Positions 49,523 through 58,641 of a stretch of DNA of 64,000 nucleotides are shown in pieces. The notes beneath the pieces are model-generated. The model made no database searches, was not told the origin of the DNA, and saw nothing but the letters and a program-made list of their open reading frames with translations. This DNA comes from DT-110 sp964342305. Its GTDB lineage: Bacteria > Bacteroidota > Bacteroidia > Chitinophagales > Saprospiraceae. The first letter of the stretch is position 1. Each line of letters begins with the position of its first letter. The stretch lies in assembly GCA_964342305.1 (NCBI GenBank), contig CAYFGK010000002.1, positions 1 to 64,000 on the forward strand. Reading direction: 5' to 3'. The translations under genes were made by a program, and so were the position numbers.

Positions 49523-50482
49523 TCAATGGGGGCGAGGTGCTGCGGCCCTTTGCAGACGGTCGTTGATGGCTCTTCCTAATTCACGATTTGGCACTAATTC
49601 TACTCCTATGGTATCTACCGACAGGCTGTCGAGGTGTCGTAATCCGGCGAACAGTCGGCGGGCTGCTTCGGCCAGATCCCCAGTGGGCGACAGGATGACC
49701 TGATTCTTTTCGGGGATATCTGCTGCCGTTTTGCGGAAGCGCAATAATCCGATCCGGTCCGCTGTAAATTGCTTGAGCAGGTCTTCGGGGGTATCGAGTA
49801 CCACGGGGACCCTTGGGGCATAATGGCTGCCCAGCATCCCCGGGGCGGCAGGGTTACTGCTGGAGTGCTCGCGTTGGTCGAGTGGGCCGATGAGCTTTTC
49901 CATCTCTTCAATGGCTAACCCACCCTGGCGAAAAACGGTAGGTTTACCTTGCTCCATACCGACGATCGTGCTTTCCACTCCAACGGTACAGGGGCCACCA
50001 TCCAGAATATAAGGAATGCGATCGCCAAGCTGACGGGCTACGTGCCGGGCGGTAGTCGGGCTGATGTACCCAAAGGGATTGGCACTAGGGGCAGCCAACG
50101 GGAAATCGAGTAATTCCAGCAAGTTCCGGGTAACCGGGTGATTCGGCAATCGAATTGCGACCCGCGGTAAACCTGCAGTCACCAGGTCAGGTATGATCGG
50201 CTTGCGGGGTAACAGCAGGGTCAAGGGTCCCGGCATATACGATTCAGCCAGTTGGCGCAGCAGGGGTGGGAATTCCGTTACATACTGGTCGATGCGGTCG
50301 AGTGAGGAGGTATGGATGATCAAAGGATCAAAAGTCGGTCGGTTCTTGACGGCAAAGATCTGACTGACCGCTACGGGATCGAGCGCATTACCTGCCAGGC
50401 CATAGACGGTTTCCGTCGGAATCCCGATCACCTGGCCGTTCCGTAATAAGTCAGCTGCCCGCTGTACATCTCTTCCAATCAT
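49523..50482 (-). CDS. L-threonylcarbamoyladenylate synthase (Sua5/YwlC)
   Basis: Makes threonylcarbamoyl-AMP for the t6A37 modification of ANN-decoding tRNAs. 319 residues: a YrdC-like domain (about 1-200: IPTETVYGLAGNALD, KNRPTFDPLIIH, PSANPFGYISPT) plus a C-terminal Sua5 domain (about 215-319), so the long Sua5 form rather than the short TsaC. A TATTTTCG sequence 5 bases before the start is a possible -7 box. Confidence 0.94.
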   Translation of the reverse strand: MIGRDVQRAADLLRNGQVIGIPTETVYGLAGNALDPVAVSQIFAVKNRPTFDPLIIHTSSLDRIDQYVTEFPPLLRQLAESYMPGPLTLLLPRKPIIPDLVTAGLPRVAIRLPNHPVTRNLLELLDFPLAAPSANPFGYISPTTARHVARQLGDRIPYILDGGPCTVGVESTIVGMEQGKPTVFRQGGLAIEEMEKLIGPLDQREHSSSNPAAPGMLGSHYAPRVPVVLDTPEDLLKQFTADRIGLLRFRKTAADIPEKNQVILSPTGDLAEAARRLFAGLRHLDSLSVDTIGVELVPNRELGRAINDRLQRAAAPRPH

Positions 50483-50586
50483 GCCCGCGAAAATACGAAT
50501 TATTACATCGCCGGGTATCGGTATGTTCCACCAAGAAGTGTATTTTAGGATGCCAACAGCGATCTCTTGTACCTTAAATCTAATGT

Positions 50587-52290
50587 ATGCAGCGTCTGCC
50601 TTTAACCCTTCGATTTGTTTGGTTGTTTTCCGTGGTAGTCATAGGTCCACTTTCAGCTCAAGTCCCGGTCAGGCCTCCCGATGGCGGAGGCGTGTTAGAG
50701 CCTCAGTCCGGTCCTTGCCTCTCGCCGGATGACTACGTGTATATTCAGCGAGAGGTCCGGAAAAATGAGAGCGAGCTTCGCGAACACGGGATTATTCCTT
50801 CCGCCCAACTCCGAAACGGGATTACGCCAATTGGATGGCCCCTTCGTAATGTGGATGTAAACTATAACCGCTACTGGAGCCTGGTAAACTACGTGGACCA
50901 GGATACTACCAGTGGTATTCTGGATTATCGTTGCGGCGATAATACCTACGACGGGCATAAAGGAATTGACATCAGTAGCTACCCATTCTGGTGGTACATC
51001 ATGGATAATAATACCATTGAAGTAATCGCTGCGGCCGAAGGAACTATTATTTATAAAATTGACGGTAACGACGATCGCAGTTGTGAGGCCCCTTTTAATA
51101 ATTGGAACTGTGTGATCGTACTCCACGATGATGGTACGCGGGCATTGTATGGCCACCTCAAAAAGAATTCGTTGACTAGCAAGGAAGTAGGTATGCGTGT
51201 TGATTCGGCAGAATACCTTGGTGAAATGGGCAGCAGTGGTTTTTCCTCCAACCCACACATTCATTTTGAACTTCAGGAATCAGATTTTACGCCTATCGAG
51301 CCCTTCTTTTCCGATGACCCACAAAATGATTGTAATGTTATGAACGACCGCGGGGAGAGTTGGTGGAGCGATCAGAAAGACTACTGGGAACCGCGGGTAA
51401 ATGCCATGTTTACCCATTCCGACGTCCCCAACATCGCTTTCTGTCCGGAGGATGAGCGTACCAATTTTGAGAATTGGTTTACCCACGGTAGCGAGGTGTA
51501 CCTGGGTATTTACCAATCAGATCGCATACCGGGTGAGCAGGCGTACATCCAAATTATCAAACCGGATGGAGAGGTACTATATGCTTGGTTCATTGGTTCG
51601 CAATACGAGTTACAATGGAGTTGGAATTATTGGATGATTGTAATTCCAGACGGAGCGCCACAAGGCACCTGGACGTACCGGGTCACCTATAATGGTGATG
51701 TGGTTGACCACCACTTCTACGTGGATTGCGAAAGTGATCTGACTGTACAGGACCAGACCGTAAGCAATGCCGGGTTATTCCAGGCGGCGAATCAAGTCGA
51801 AACCTCGGGAGTCGTGACCATAGCTTCGGTGACGGAGACCGTGTTCAGGGGAGGCTCTATTCATCTTAATCCAGGATTCAGTGTCTCGGCCGGGGCCTCT
51901 TTTCGGGCCTACACTGACGGATGTGCAACGCTTCCCGCACGTACAAATAAGCAGCGGCTGGTTGCCGGGCGCACCCACGGCGAGTCGTCGCCGGTAACCA
52001 ATGAGCCGGTAAAACTGGAAAAAGAACACAAACGGCCAACACTCACGGTCGTACAACCGGTGCAGAATGATGAACTGACACTATTTCTTGATTTAAACGA
52101 ATCGGAGGAGGTTACCCTGGAAATGGTAGATATGTATGGTCGACCGGTACCGGGAACTGTATTGGAGAAGACTTTACCCCGAGGATATTCTCCTGTCTCT
52201 TTAAGGTTGCCATTGTTAGCACCAGGGACTTACATTCTCCTTGCCCACGGCAGTGAAACGAATATCCGGAAAACTATCGTCATACAGTAG
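50587..52290 (+). CDS. Secreted M23-family peptidase with T9SS type A-like tail
   Basis: 567 residues. Signal peptide to about residue 25 (ending PLSAQ). LytM/M23 domain at about 100-240 with HKGIDIS as first metal motif and HIHFEL as the third, plus LYGHLKKNS between. A beta domain with QTVSNAGLFQAANQVETSG and FRGGSIHLNPGFSVSAG follows, then a C-terminal segment ending PGTYILLAHGSETNIRKTIVIQ-like, typical of type A sorting domains. Likely a secreted peptidoglycan or peptide hydrolase. Position after a divergent TsaC gene suggests it is monocistronic. Confidence 0.85.
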   Translation: MQRLPLTLRFVWLFSVVVIGPLSAQVPVRPPDGGGVLEPQSGPCLSPDDYVYIQREVRKNESELREHGIIPSAQLRNGITPIGWPLRNVDVNYNRYWSLVNYVDQDTTSGILDYRCGDNTYDGHKGIDISSYPFWWYIMDNNTIEVIAAAEGTIIYKIDGNDDRSCEAPFNNWNCVIVLHDDGTRALYGHLKKNSLTSKEVGMRVDSAEYLGEMGSSGFSSNPHIHFELQESDFTPIEPFFSDDPQNDCNVMNDRGESWWSDQKDYWEPRVNAMFTHSDVPNIAFCPEDERTNFENWFTHGSEVYLGIYQSDRIPGEQAYIQIIKPDGEVLYAWFIGSQYELQWSWNYWMIVIPDGAPQGTWTYRVTYNGDVVDHHFYVDCESDLTVQDQTVSNAGLFQAANQVETSGVVTIASVTETVFRGGSIHLNPGFSVSAGASFRAYTDGCATLPARTNKQRLVAGRTHGESSPVTNEPVKLEKEHKRPTLTVVQPVQNDELTLFLDLNESEEVTLEMVDMYGRPVPGTVLEKTLPRGYSPVSLRLPLLAPGTYILLAHGSETNIRKTIVIQ

Positions 52291-52307
52291 ACATTTGAGC
52301 AGGTAAG

Positions 52308-52330
52308 TATACCGCTTCCGAAGTACTTTG
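52308..52330. repeat. Family A repeat fragment
   Basis: Only the left end TATACCGCTTCCGAAGTAC remains. It starts 18 bases after the M23 gene. The other 200 bases up to 52542 contain no gene I can support. Confidence 0.5.
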
Positions 52331-52542
52331 TAAGTGTAAAAGCTTCAATCATGGACTGGTCTAATAACCTCTGGCCTCTGGCTACGAGGAATCACCGTTC
52401 TGTCAACGTATTATTCCCATTTGTCGTGAGCTGGAATGGATAGACGAGGGATCAACCTGCGACTATTTTCAGTATATTATCCGGGTAAACAACCGGGGAC
52501 CTACAACCGCTTTTTAATAAGCCCCCGGTAAAGATGGATAGT

Positions 52543-54096
52543 ATGAACAAACGAACGCTTCTCATCAGCAGCTGGTGCCTGCTTGTCCTATGCACCCTTT
52601 TTTCCTGTCAACCTGCCAATGATGTAGATCTCGTCATCGCTAACGCTATGGTTTACGACGGTTCCGCTAACGGGCCGGTCACTGCTGATGTTGGTGTGGT
52701 CGGTGATCAGATCGCATGGATCGTATCCGATACCGCTGTGCGGGCAGCCCGTACTATTGATGCTACCGGATACGTACTGGCTCCGGGGTTTATCGATCCG
52801 CACACACATTCCCTGCGCGACCTGGAGTCGGCTAATCGCAACAGCAATATTAATTACCTGACCCAGGGGGTTACCACGGTCGTCAACGGCAACGACGGGG
52901 GAGGGCCACTGAATATTGCCGAGGTTTTTGATACGCTTACGCAAAAAGGGATAGGAACCAATGCGGCCCTTATGGCCCCGCACCGTTCCATACGTCGCCT
53001 CGTAATGGGCATGGACGATCGTGCTCCCACGGAGGAGGAACTTGCCAATATGCAGACGCTGGTGGAGCGGTGCATGGAGGCCGGAGCATTGGGCTTGTCG
53101 TCGGGTCTTTTTTATGCGCCGGCCAGTTTTGCCGAAACCGAAGAAGTAATAGCCCTGGCCAAGGTTGCCGCACGCTACGGCGGCCTGTACGATGTCCACA
53201 TGCGGGATGAAAGTACTTATAATATTGGGTTATTAAATGCTATCCGTGAAACCATCGAGATCGCCGATCGGGGTGGCCTGCCAGCAAATATTTCCCACAT
53301 AAAATGCCTGGGTACCGATGTCTGGGGGCAGAGTGCCGAGGCTATCCGGATCGTCGATTCGGCCCGCATTGCAGGCCTGGAAATCACGGCTGACCAATAT
53401 CCGTTTGAGGCCTCTTCCACTTCATTCAGTGCTGCTTTGTTACCACGATGGGTGGTGGCGAATGATCCTGATTACTTACCGAAGTTGAGCAACGATACCT
53501 TATTGCCCCGGATTCGGGAGGGTATAGCCGAAAATCTACGCCGCCGGGGCGGACCAGAGTCCATCTTGCTTATCCGTCCGCAGGATTCCACCCTGACCGG
53601 GCTTACCTTAGGCGATGTTGCCGGGCAATTGGAAACTGATCCGGTAAGTGCCGCCATCCAGATCATACTGCGTGGCGGTAGTGACATCGCCTCCTTTAAT
53701 ATGCAGGAATCGGATATTGAGGCTTACATGCGGCAGCCCTGGGTGATGACCTGTTCGGACGGCGGGAGTCCGCACCCCCGCAAATTCGCCTCCTATCCCA
53801 CCAAGATCGTCAAGTATGTACAGGGACGGGAAGTGCTCTCTCTGGCGCAGATGATTCACCGCTCGAGTGGGATGGTCGCCGACGTCTTCGGCATTCCGAA
53901 ACGCGGCTATATCCGGCCCGGTTATTTCGCTGACCTCATTCTGTTTAAGCCCGACGAACTGGAGGTGCATTCCACCTTTGCGGAGCCGGTCCAGCTCTCC
54001 ACGGGTATGCATGCGGTATTGGTCAACGGTGTTTTCGCCATAGATGGCGGGGAATATACGGGAGCACTGGCAGGCAGGGCGGTACGACGGGAGTAA
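52543..54096 (+). CDS. D-aminoacylase-type amidohydrolase lipoprotein
   Basis: 517 residues from MNKRTLLISSW; an ATG three codons earlier (52534) is possible. The signal peptide ends in a lipobox (LFSC). The amidohydrolase fold has the metal motif DPHTH, followed by NYLTQGVTTVV, GLSSGLFYAPASFAETEEV (the N-acyl-D-amino-acid deacylase hallmark) and a C-terminal metal-ligand Asp in CSDGGSPHPRKF. Expected to deacylate N-acyl-D-amino acids or dipeptides at the envelope. An inverted repeat at 54100-54160 separates it from the convergent M24 gene. Confidence 0.88.
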   Translation: MNKRTLLISSWCLLVLCTLFSCQPANDVDLVIANAMVYDGSANGPVTADVGVVGDQIAWIVSDTAVRAARTIDATGYVLAPGFIDPHTHSLRDLESANRNSNINYLTQGVTTVVNGNDGGGPLNIAEVFDTLTQKGIGTNAALMAPHRSIRRLVMGMDDRAPTEEELANMQTLVERCMEAGALGLSSGLFYAPASFAETEEVIALAKVAARYGGLYDVHMRDESTYNIGLLNAIRETIEIADRGGLPANISHIKCLGTDVWGQSAEAIRIVDSARIAGLEITADQYPFEASSTSFSAALLPRWVVANDPDYLPKLSNDTLLPRIREGIAENLRRRGGPESILLIRPQDSTLTGLTLGDVAGQLETDPVSAAIQIILRGGSDIASFNMQESDIEAYMRQPWVMTCSDGGSPHPRKFASYPTKIVKYVQGREVLSLAQMIHRSSGMVADVFGIPKRGYIRPGYFADLILFKPDELEVHSTFAEPVQLSTGMHAVLVNGVFAIDGGEYTGALAGRAVRRE

Positions 54097-54099
54097 TGA

Positions 54100-54160
54100 A
54101 TAATTTTTAGTGTTTAATTTTTAATTCCTAATTAATTAAAAATTAAACACTAAAAATTAT
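54100..54160. terminator. Bidirectional terminator, 27-base perfect inverted repeat
   Basis: The arms 54100-54126 and 54134-54160 are exact reverse complements around a 7-base spacer and are AT-rich, with T-runs on both strands. It sits between two convergent genes. Such long perfect arms are unusual for an ordinary terminator and resemble small palindromic elements. Confidence 0.7.
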
Positions 54161-54168
54161 AAAGTCCA

Positions 54169-55521
54169 TCAGCCGTTGGATTGGCCGAGTTTTTGTTTTT
54201 GACGGGGAATGAGGTACAGTTCCGTTTGGCGTCCGTCGATATACCGAACTTGTTCTCCATCGAAGAAGGCATCCTCTTCCATCATCATGCGGATCTCTTT
54301 GTTCCATTCGTTGAGAAAGACTCTGGTATTCAACTCAATTGAGTAGGCAGTATTGGGGTACATTTTATAATCTCCATTATGCGGCACACCTCCTTGCTGG
54401 TCCCACATGCCGATGGTCGGGCCGGCTGCGTGTCCGTGGTAACCGATAGGGTGGGTATAGATGGAAGGCTTTAATCCTTCCGATTTGGCTTGTTGCAGGG
54501 ATGCGGCCAGAATATCATTACCGGAACGCCCGGTCTGGAAATTATTGGTCAGTATATCCATCAGGCGCAGGCCTTTATTAAAGGCTGCCTGGAGGTAGGC
54601 CGGAGCTTCCGTTTCGCCCGGTTTGAGGACATAGGCGTTTTCCTGAGTATCAGTATTGAGGCCTAGATAGGTTATGCCAAAGTCGCAATGTACCAGGTCA
54701 CCCGGCATGATTACGTCGGAATCCGGCCGGCGTGAAAAGGAGCGGTCGGTATCACCGCCCTCGGGATCGGCCCGTTGCACATCGACGGTAGGATGGAACC
54801 AGGCGGTGAGTCCCAGTTCCCGAATGCGATCCCGGTAGTACCACACCACGTCGTCGGTGGTAGTAATCCCCGGTTGGATCACCTGGTCCGACAGGCCCTC
54901 CTGAATAATTTCGTGGGCTATCCGGCATACTTGCTGGTAGGCGACCATTTCGGAGGGGGTACGGGTTTCGAGCCAACCGATGGCGAGCTCTTCGGCGGAA
55001 ACGAGCCGATCCTGATATTTGGAAGACAGGGCACTTTCCAACAATTCATAGTGGTTTGCGGACAGTCCGTCGGCCAGTCCAAAGTGCTCGGACCGGTTGA
55101 CTCCGATGCGTTGCGGGTCGCGTTCGGCTACGATTTCCGCCAGTCGTGCCCATTGGTCGGGCTGTTTTTCTTTATCCCAGGCTTTTTTGAAGGTTGTTCC
55201 CACGTCGTAGCGGGCGCAGGCCAGCGATTCGACAGAATCGCCATCGTAATACATCACGAGCATGGTGGTGCGGCGGGCCGACAACCAACTGGAGGGCAGC
55301 ATGGTTTTTAGCACGGCATCTTCATTGTATTCTTTGGAGATGAGAATCCACATATCAATACCGGTACGTTCCATCAGATCAGGCAAGAGGGTAGCCATGC
55401 GTTCTTCCAGCCATGCATCCCGGACTTCGCCTTGTGTTTTCAGGTCCAGGATAGCGGGCATCTGCGCACTTAGTGGGAGGAGGCTGAGGAAGAGCAGGCA
55501 GCTGAGCAGGGTTTGTTTCAT
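54169..55521 (-). CDS. Exported M24-family aminopeptidase (Xaa-Pro type)
   Basis: About 450 residues from MKQTLLSCLLFLSLLP; 18 further in-frame codons upstream are rejected because they lack a signal peptide. The signal ends near PLSAQ. The N-terminal creatinase-like domain is followed by the pita-bread domain with metal-ligand candidates in HCDFGITYLG, NTDTQE, HPIGYHGHAAGP and the Glu of SIELNTR. Likely periplasmic aminopeptidase. TACTTTTT about 12 bases before the start may be its -7 box. Confidence 0.9.
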   Translation of the reverse strand: MKQTLLSCLLFLSLLPLSAQMPAILDLKTQGEVRDAWLEERMATLLPDLMERTGIDMWILISKEYNEDAVLKTMLPSSWLSARRTTMLVMYYDGDSVESLACARYDVGTTFKKAWDKEKQPDQWARLAEIVAERDPQRIGVNRSEHFGLADGLSANHYELLESALSSKYQDRLVSAEELAIGWLETRTPSEMVAYQQVCRIAHEIIQEGLSDQVIQPGITTTDDVVWYYRDRIRELGLTAWFHPTVDVQRADPEGGDTDRSFSRRPDSDVIMPGDLVHCDFGITYLGLNTDTQENAYVLKPGETEAPAYLQAAFNKGLRLMDILTNNFQTGRSGNDILAASLQQAKSEGLKPSIYTHPIGYHGHAAGPTIGMWDQQGGVPHNGDYKMYPNTAYSIELNTRVFLNEWNKEIRMMMEEDAFFDGEQVRYIDGRQTELYLIPRQKQKLGQSNG

Positions 55522-55562
55522 AGTTTTTGCTGAAAAAGTACGGAAAAATGGGTGAAAATGTA

Positions 55563-55610
55563 CTGAGGAGGTCACTTTAGTGAGGAGGTCACTTTAGTGG
55601 GGAGGTCAGT
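55563..55610. repeat. Short tandem repeat, 17-base unit
   Basis: TGAGGAGGTCACTTTAG occurs twice exactly and a third, diverged, time. It lies upstream of the M24 gene, in the 144-base gap before the coiled-coil gene. No role is evident. Confidence 0.55.
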
Positions 55611-55665
55611 GTAAAACAACCATAAGGAGGAGGTTTTTAAGAAAAATATTCTGAGGATACGAGGC

Positions 55666-56601
55666 TTATTTCTCCGGAAGCAGGATTTCCTGCTTTCGTA
55701 GGTTTAAATTACGGATACTCGTTTCCAGCTTTTCCCGGCGGTTCTCGAGGGTGCGGAGGGTTACCCGTAGTTTGTCATGGGTGCCGGAGACTACACGGAT
55801 AGCGTTCTCGGCTTTCTGCTTGAGGATGTAATCGGTAATAAGACTATCGTAAAAGCCATTAGTGAAATGGCGGAAACTGGCCGGGTTAAAGCGAAAGGTC
55901 TTTTGCGGATCTTCGTACAGATCGCGCAGTTCGTCCACGAAGCGGTTGAGTTGGTTATTGGCCTGGGGCAGCAGTTTGCGGGCTTTGTCGATATGCTCCA
56001 GTTTGTTGCCCACCTTTTTGATCATGTTTTTCCATTTGCGGTCTTCCCCCCACCAGCCCGATTTTTCGAGGTGATCGAGAATCGTGCGAATGGTTCGCCG
56101 GGTTTCTTCCCCGGTTTCAATGGCTTCAGTTACCTCCTTCAACTCTTTGTATTCGTGCTCCAACTGGTGGTCGATCTTCCGCATTTCTTTTCCTTCGGGG
56201 GTATCCATACGGGCGACCTGCTCACTGTGGTAATCAAATTGCCGTTGGTACTCGTCCCGTATCTGCTTTCCTCGGCCTACCTTTTCAAGCAAGATCTTGC
56301 GTTCAAACTCCAGAAGTTCGACCTCCTTCCGCTGTTGATTGTATTCCAGCACTGCTTCCAGGTAATCCTGTTTTTCCTGTTGCAGCTTTTCTTCCCCCTT
56401 ACCCAGTATGTTGCGGAATAACTTCCGTAATCCGCCTTTTTCCAGCTCTTCGTAGTGCTGATGTTCGGTCTCGACAATGCGGTCGAGGCGGTGCAATTCG
56501 GCAATGGCCTCCCGCAATCGCTTCTCCGTGCGGTCCAGGTGCTTCTCAGCCAGCTCCAGGCTTTTAACCTCTTCCAGCGCCTTTATAAGTTTATCGTGCA
56601 T
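55666..56601 (-). CDS. Coiled-coil protein of unknown function
   Basis: 311 residues, very rich in Glu, Lys, Leu and Arg, with long predicted coiled coils at about residues 1-150 and 275-305 and no membrane segment. A less regular middle part includes SGWWGEDRKWKNMIKKVGN, and KTFRFNPASFRHFTNGFYD lies near residue 235. No family recognised. No neighbour on the same strand is close enough to be an operon partner. Confidence 0.7.
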   Translation of the reverse strand: MHDKLIKALEEVKSLELAEKHLDRTEKRLREAIAELHRLDRIVETEHQHYEELEKGGLRKLFRNILGKGEEKLQQEKQDYLEAVLEYNQQRKEVELLEFERKILLEKVGRGKQIRDEYQRQFDYHSEQVARMDTPEGKEMRKIDHQLEHEYKELKEVTEAIETGEETRRTIRTILDHLEKSGWWGEDRKWKNMIKKVGNKLEHIDKARKLLPQANNQLNRFVDELRDLYEDPQKTFRFNPASFRHFTNGFYDSLITDYILKQKAENAIRVVSGTHDKLRVTLRTLENRREKLETSIRNLNLRKQEILLPEK

Positions 56602-56666
56602 ATTCTAACGGTTTACGGATAACGGTTTACGGCAGACGGCCCACGATGGACGGTTTTTTTTGCGAT

Positions 56667-56769
56667 TATACCGCTTCCAAAAAGGTTTGGGCTTCGCCCA
56701 ACCTTTTTACGCGAGTATATACTCGACTCGAAGTGGTTTGGGATCCCAAACCACTTCGTTGTCGGTATA
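56667..56769. repeat. Dispersed palindromic repeat, family A, longest copy
   Basis: 103 bases from TATACCGCTTCCAAAAAGG to CACTTCGTTGTCGGTATA. Inside are three hairpins: AAAGGTTTGGGC/GCCCAACCTTT, GAGTATATACTC, and AAGTGGTTTGGGATCC with its complement. It is the best model of the full element. The rest of the 389-base gap (56602-56990) has an inverted repeat CCTACCAAAGTA/TACTTTGGTAGG (56895-56945) before the next gene and CGGTTTACGG-type short repeats, but no gene. Confidence 0.75.
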
Positions 56770-56990
56770 ATAACCGCACCGCATTTGCCCAAGAATACTG
56801 ACAAGTTTAAGCTTCCTGCGTTTGGCCCGTCCGCCGTCGGCCGTTCCTGCCCGCCGAAGTCCGGAACGGACGAAGGGAGGGAGCCGTCAGCCGTCCTACC
56901 AAAGTATGAATTACCGTAAAAATGCCGAATTCCTACTTTGGTAGGAGGCGGAATACTCCCTAAATCCTGCACCTTGTGGAAAAAAAGCAC

Positions 56991-57509
56991 ATGAAAAAGA
57001 TTGTTATTCGCAACGGCCTCTTTGCCGGCGGTATTCTGGTTACCCTGATGACGGTATCTATGTTATTGATGAACGAATCGACCAACTTCAGGTTGGCGGA
57101 GATCCTGGGTTATTTATCGATGGTATTATCCTTTGTTTTCATTTTCGTGGATATCCGTGAATTTCGGGACAAGTACCAGGATGGTTTCATCACCTTTGGC
57201 AAAGGGTTTCAGGTGGGTATCCTGATTACGCTGATCGCTTCCTTACTGTACGTCGCCGGGTGGATGATATTGTCGAATACGGTGGCTACTGATTTTGGCG
57301 ATCAGTACTATGAACAATTTATTCAGAATATTCGCGAGAGCGATATGGCAGAGGATGAAAAACAGGCTCAAATCGCCAAATACGAACGCAATAAAGACAT
57401 GTACCAGAACCCGTTGGTGCAAATAGGCGTTAGTTTCCTCGAGATCTTTCCGGTCGGCTTGCTGGTCACCTTGCTGAGCGCATTGGTTTTGCGCAAAGGG
57501 AAAAAGTAA
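56991..57509 (+). CDS. DUF4199 membrane protein
   Basis: 172 residues from MKKIVIRNGLFAGG; a GTG five codons upstream is an alternative. Four membrane segments: about 8-28, 37-55, 73-95 and 145-165, with the family's KYQDGFITFGKGFQVG between the second and third. DUF4199 is frequent in Bacteroidota, role unknown. It converges with the small gene at 57513, only 3 bases away. Confidence 0.85.
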   Translation: MKKIVIRNGLFAGGILVTLMTVSMLLMNESTNFRLAEILGYLSMVLSFVFIFVDIREFRDKYQDGFITFGKGFQVGILITLIASLLYVAGWMILSNTVATDFGDQYYEQFIQNIRESDMAEDEKQAQIAKYERNKDMYQNPLVQIGVSFLEIFPVGLLVTLLSALVLRKGKK

Positions 57510-57512
57510 AAT

Positions 57513-57734
57513 CTAACCAAAAATGTCGTCAATATCTCCCTGGATTTCCTTTAGAGTTTCCTGATCGACGGCATTCCCGGCGGATTGATTGAGTTGCTCG
57601 ATCAATCCGTCTTTTTTTGCCGGAAGGCTACCCTCTGAATGCTCCAGTTGCATGAGCCTGGCGACCGTCTGCAGCAGTTGCTCATCCTGACAGGCCAGGA
57701 TCTTATCGATCAATTGTCGTTTCAGTTCGGTCAT
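57513..57734 (-). CDS. Small helical protein, antitoxin-like
   Basis: 73 residues. The N-terminal helix pattern ELKRQLIDKILACQDEQLL resembles a group of small Bacteroidota proteins that often sit beside regulators or toxins. No toxin gene is present here. It begins 9 bases after the TetR gene on the same strand and is probably co-transcribed with it. Confidence 0.6.
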   Translation of the reverse strand: MTELKRQLIDKILACQDEQLLQTVARLMQLEHSEGSLPAKKDGLIEQLNQSAGNAVDQETLKEIQGDIDDIFG

Positions 57735-57743
57735 AAAAGCTGG

Positions 57744-58328
57744 TTATCGGGGACGAAGAAAGTCGAGTAATAAACGCATGGTCTCCCTTTGCGGATCCAC
57801 GGAACGTTGCATTTTGCTGCGGACCAGAGAACCATAAAAGGCGGAATGTACAAATTCAGCCAGGGCCTCCGGTGTTTCATCGGTACGGATTTCTCCCGCA
57901 TCCTGTCCTTCAGCAATAACCGCTGCCAATTGGTTCACCCATCCCTTAAAAATACCGAGGGAGGTATCGGCGATCCGGTCGTTATAGCCACTGGCTTCGG
58001 TCGCCAGATTCATCACGAGGCAGCCATTGCGGGCTTCTTCCTCATCGTAGGCCCCGACGAGGAGGCCGTAGAAACCCAACAGCCGCCGGAGAGCGGAGGG
58101 TTCGTCGTCATTCATAGCCTGTTCCAGCAACTGGTCAATACTACCTCCGTACATCTCCATCAATTGGAGGGTATAATCCTCCTTACTCTGGAAAAAATTG
58201 TAGAACGAACCTTTCGGGATTCCACTGTGTTTGAGGATGTCGCTGACGCCGGTATGGTGGTATCCCTGGCGGCGGATAAGGTACAGGCCAGTTAGCAGAA
58301 TGTCCTCCTTATTGTATTTCTTATTCAT
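57744..58328 (-). CDS. TetR/AcrR-family transcriptional regulator
   Basis: 194 residues. The N-terminal helix-turn-helix (about 25-50, VSDILKHSGIPKGSFYNFF) is followed by a ligand-binding domain with the TetR_C-type features of the YxaF/LmrA group. It probably represses its own operon, which includes the small gene downstream. No adjacent efflux or enzyme target is obvious; the DUF4199 gene is convergent. Confidence 0.9.
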   Translation of the reverse strand: MNKKYNKEDILLTGLYLIRRQGYHHTGVSDILKHSGIPKGSFYNFFQSKEDYTLQLMEMYGGSIDQLLEQAMNDDEPSALRRLLGFYGLLVGAYDEEEARNGCLVMNLATEASGYNDRIADTSLGIFKGWVNQLAAVIAEGQDAGEIRTDETPEALAEFVHSAFYGSLVRSKMQRSVDPQRETMRLLLDFLRPR

Positions 58329-58372
58329 GGGTTTTTTGGTTGGACCAGTTGGTAAAGTACGGAATTAGTATT

Positions 58373-58562
58373 AACGTGAGGTTGGGGTCGATTTTTTTGT
58401 TAAGCGATTAAGCGTCACAACCCCACGTTGTATTTGGTATAGGGTATAAGGTAGTAAGACAAACCTGAATCCACATACCCTATACCTACTGCGCAATACC
58501 GGGAGGTTGGGCCTTGGTAATCTTCTGTCTTTTACAAAATTAGCTGAGCCCAACCTCACGTT
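58373..58562. repeat. Composite palindromic repeat, family B (three modules), copy 2
   Basis: AACGTGAGGTTGGGG...CCCCACGTT (58373-58429), GGTATAGGGTA...TACCCTATACC (about 58436-58485), and ATACCGGGAGGTTGGGC...GCCCAACCTCACGTT (58496-58562). Order and orientation are reversed relative to the copy at 21290. Confidence 0.7.
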
Positions 58563-58641
58563 CGTATAAAGACCATTCGCCCGTTCGGGCTCATCCTTAG
58601 TACCTGGACGGCAAACTTTCTTTTTGCAAATGCCATGTGGT

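Noticed and set aside
52367..52517. Open stretch after the M23 gene with protein-like words (RELEWIDEGSTCDYFQ) ending in a stop at about 52517
   Set aside because: No start codon in frame after the preceding stop and only about 50 codons. It might be a gene remnant but I cannot support it.
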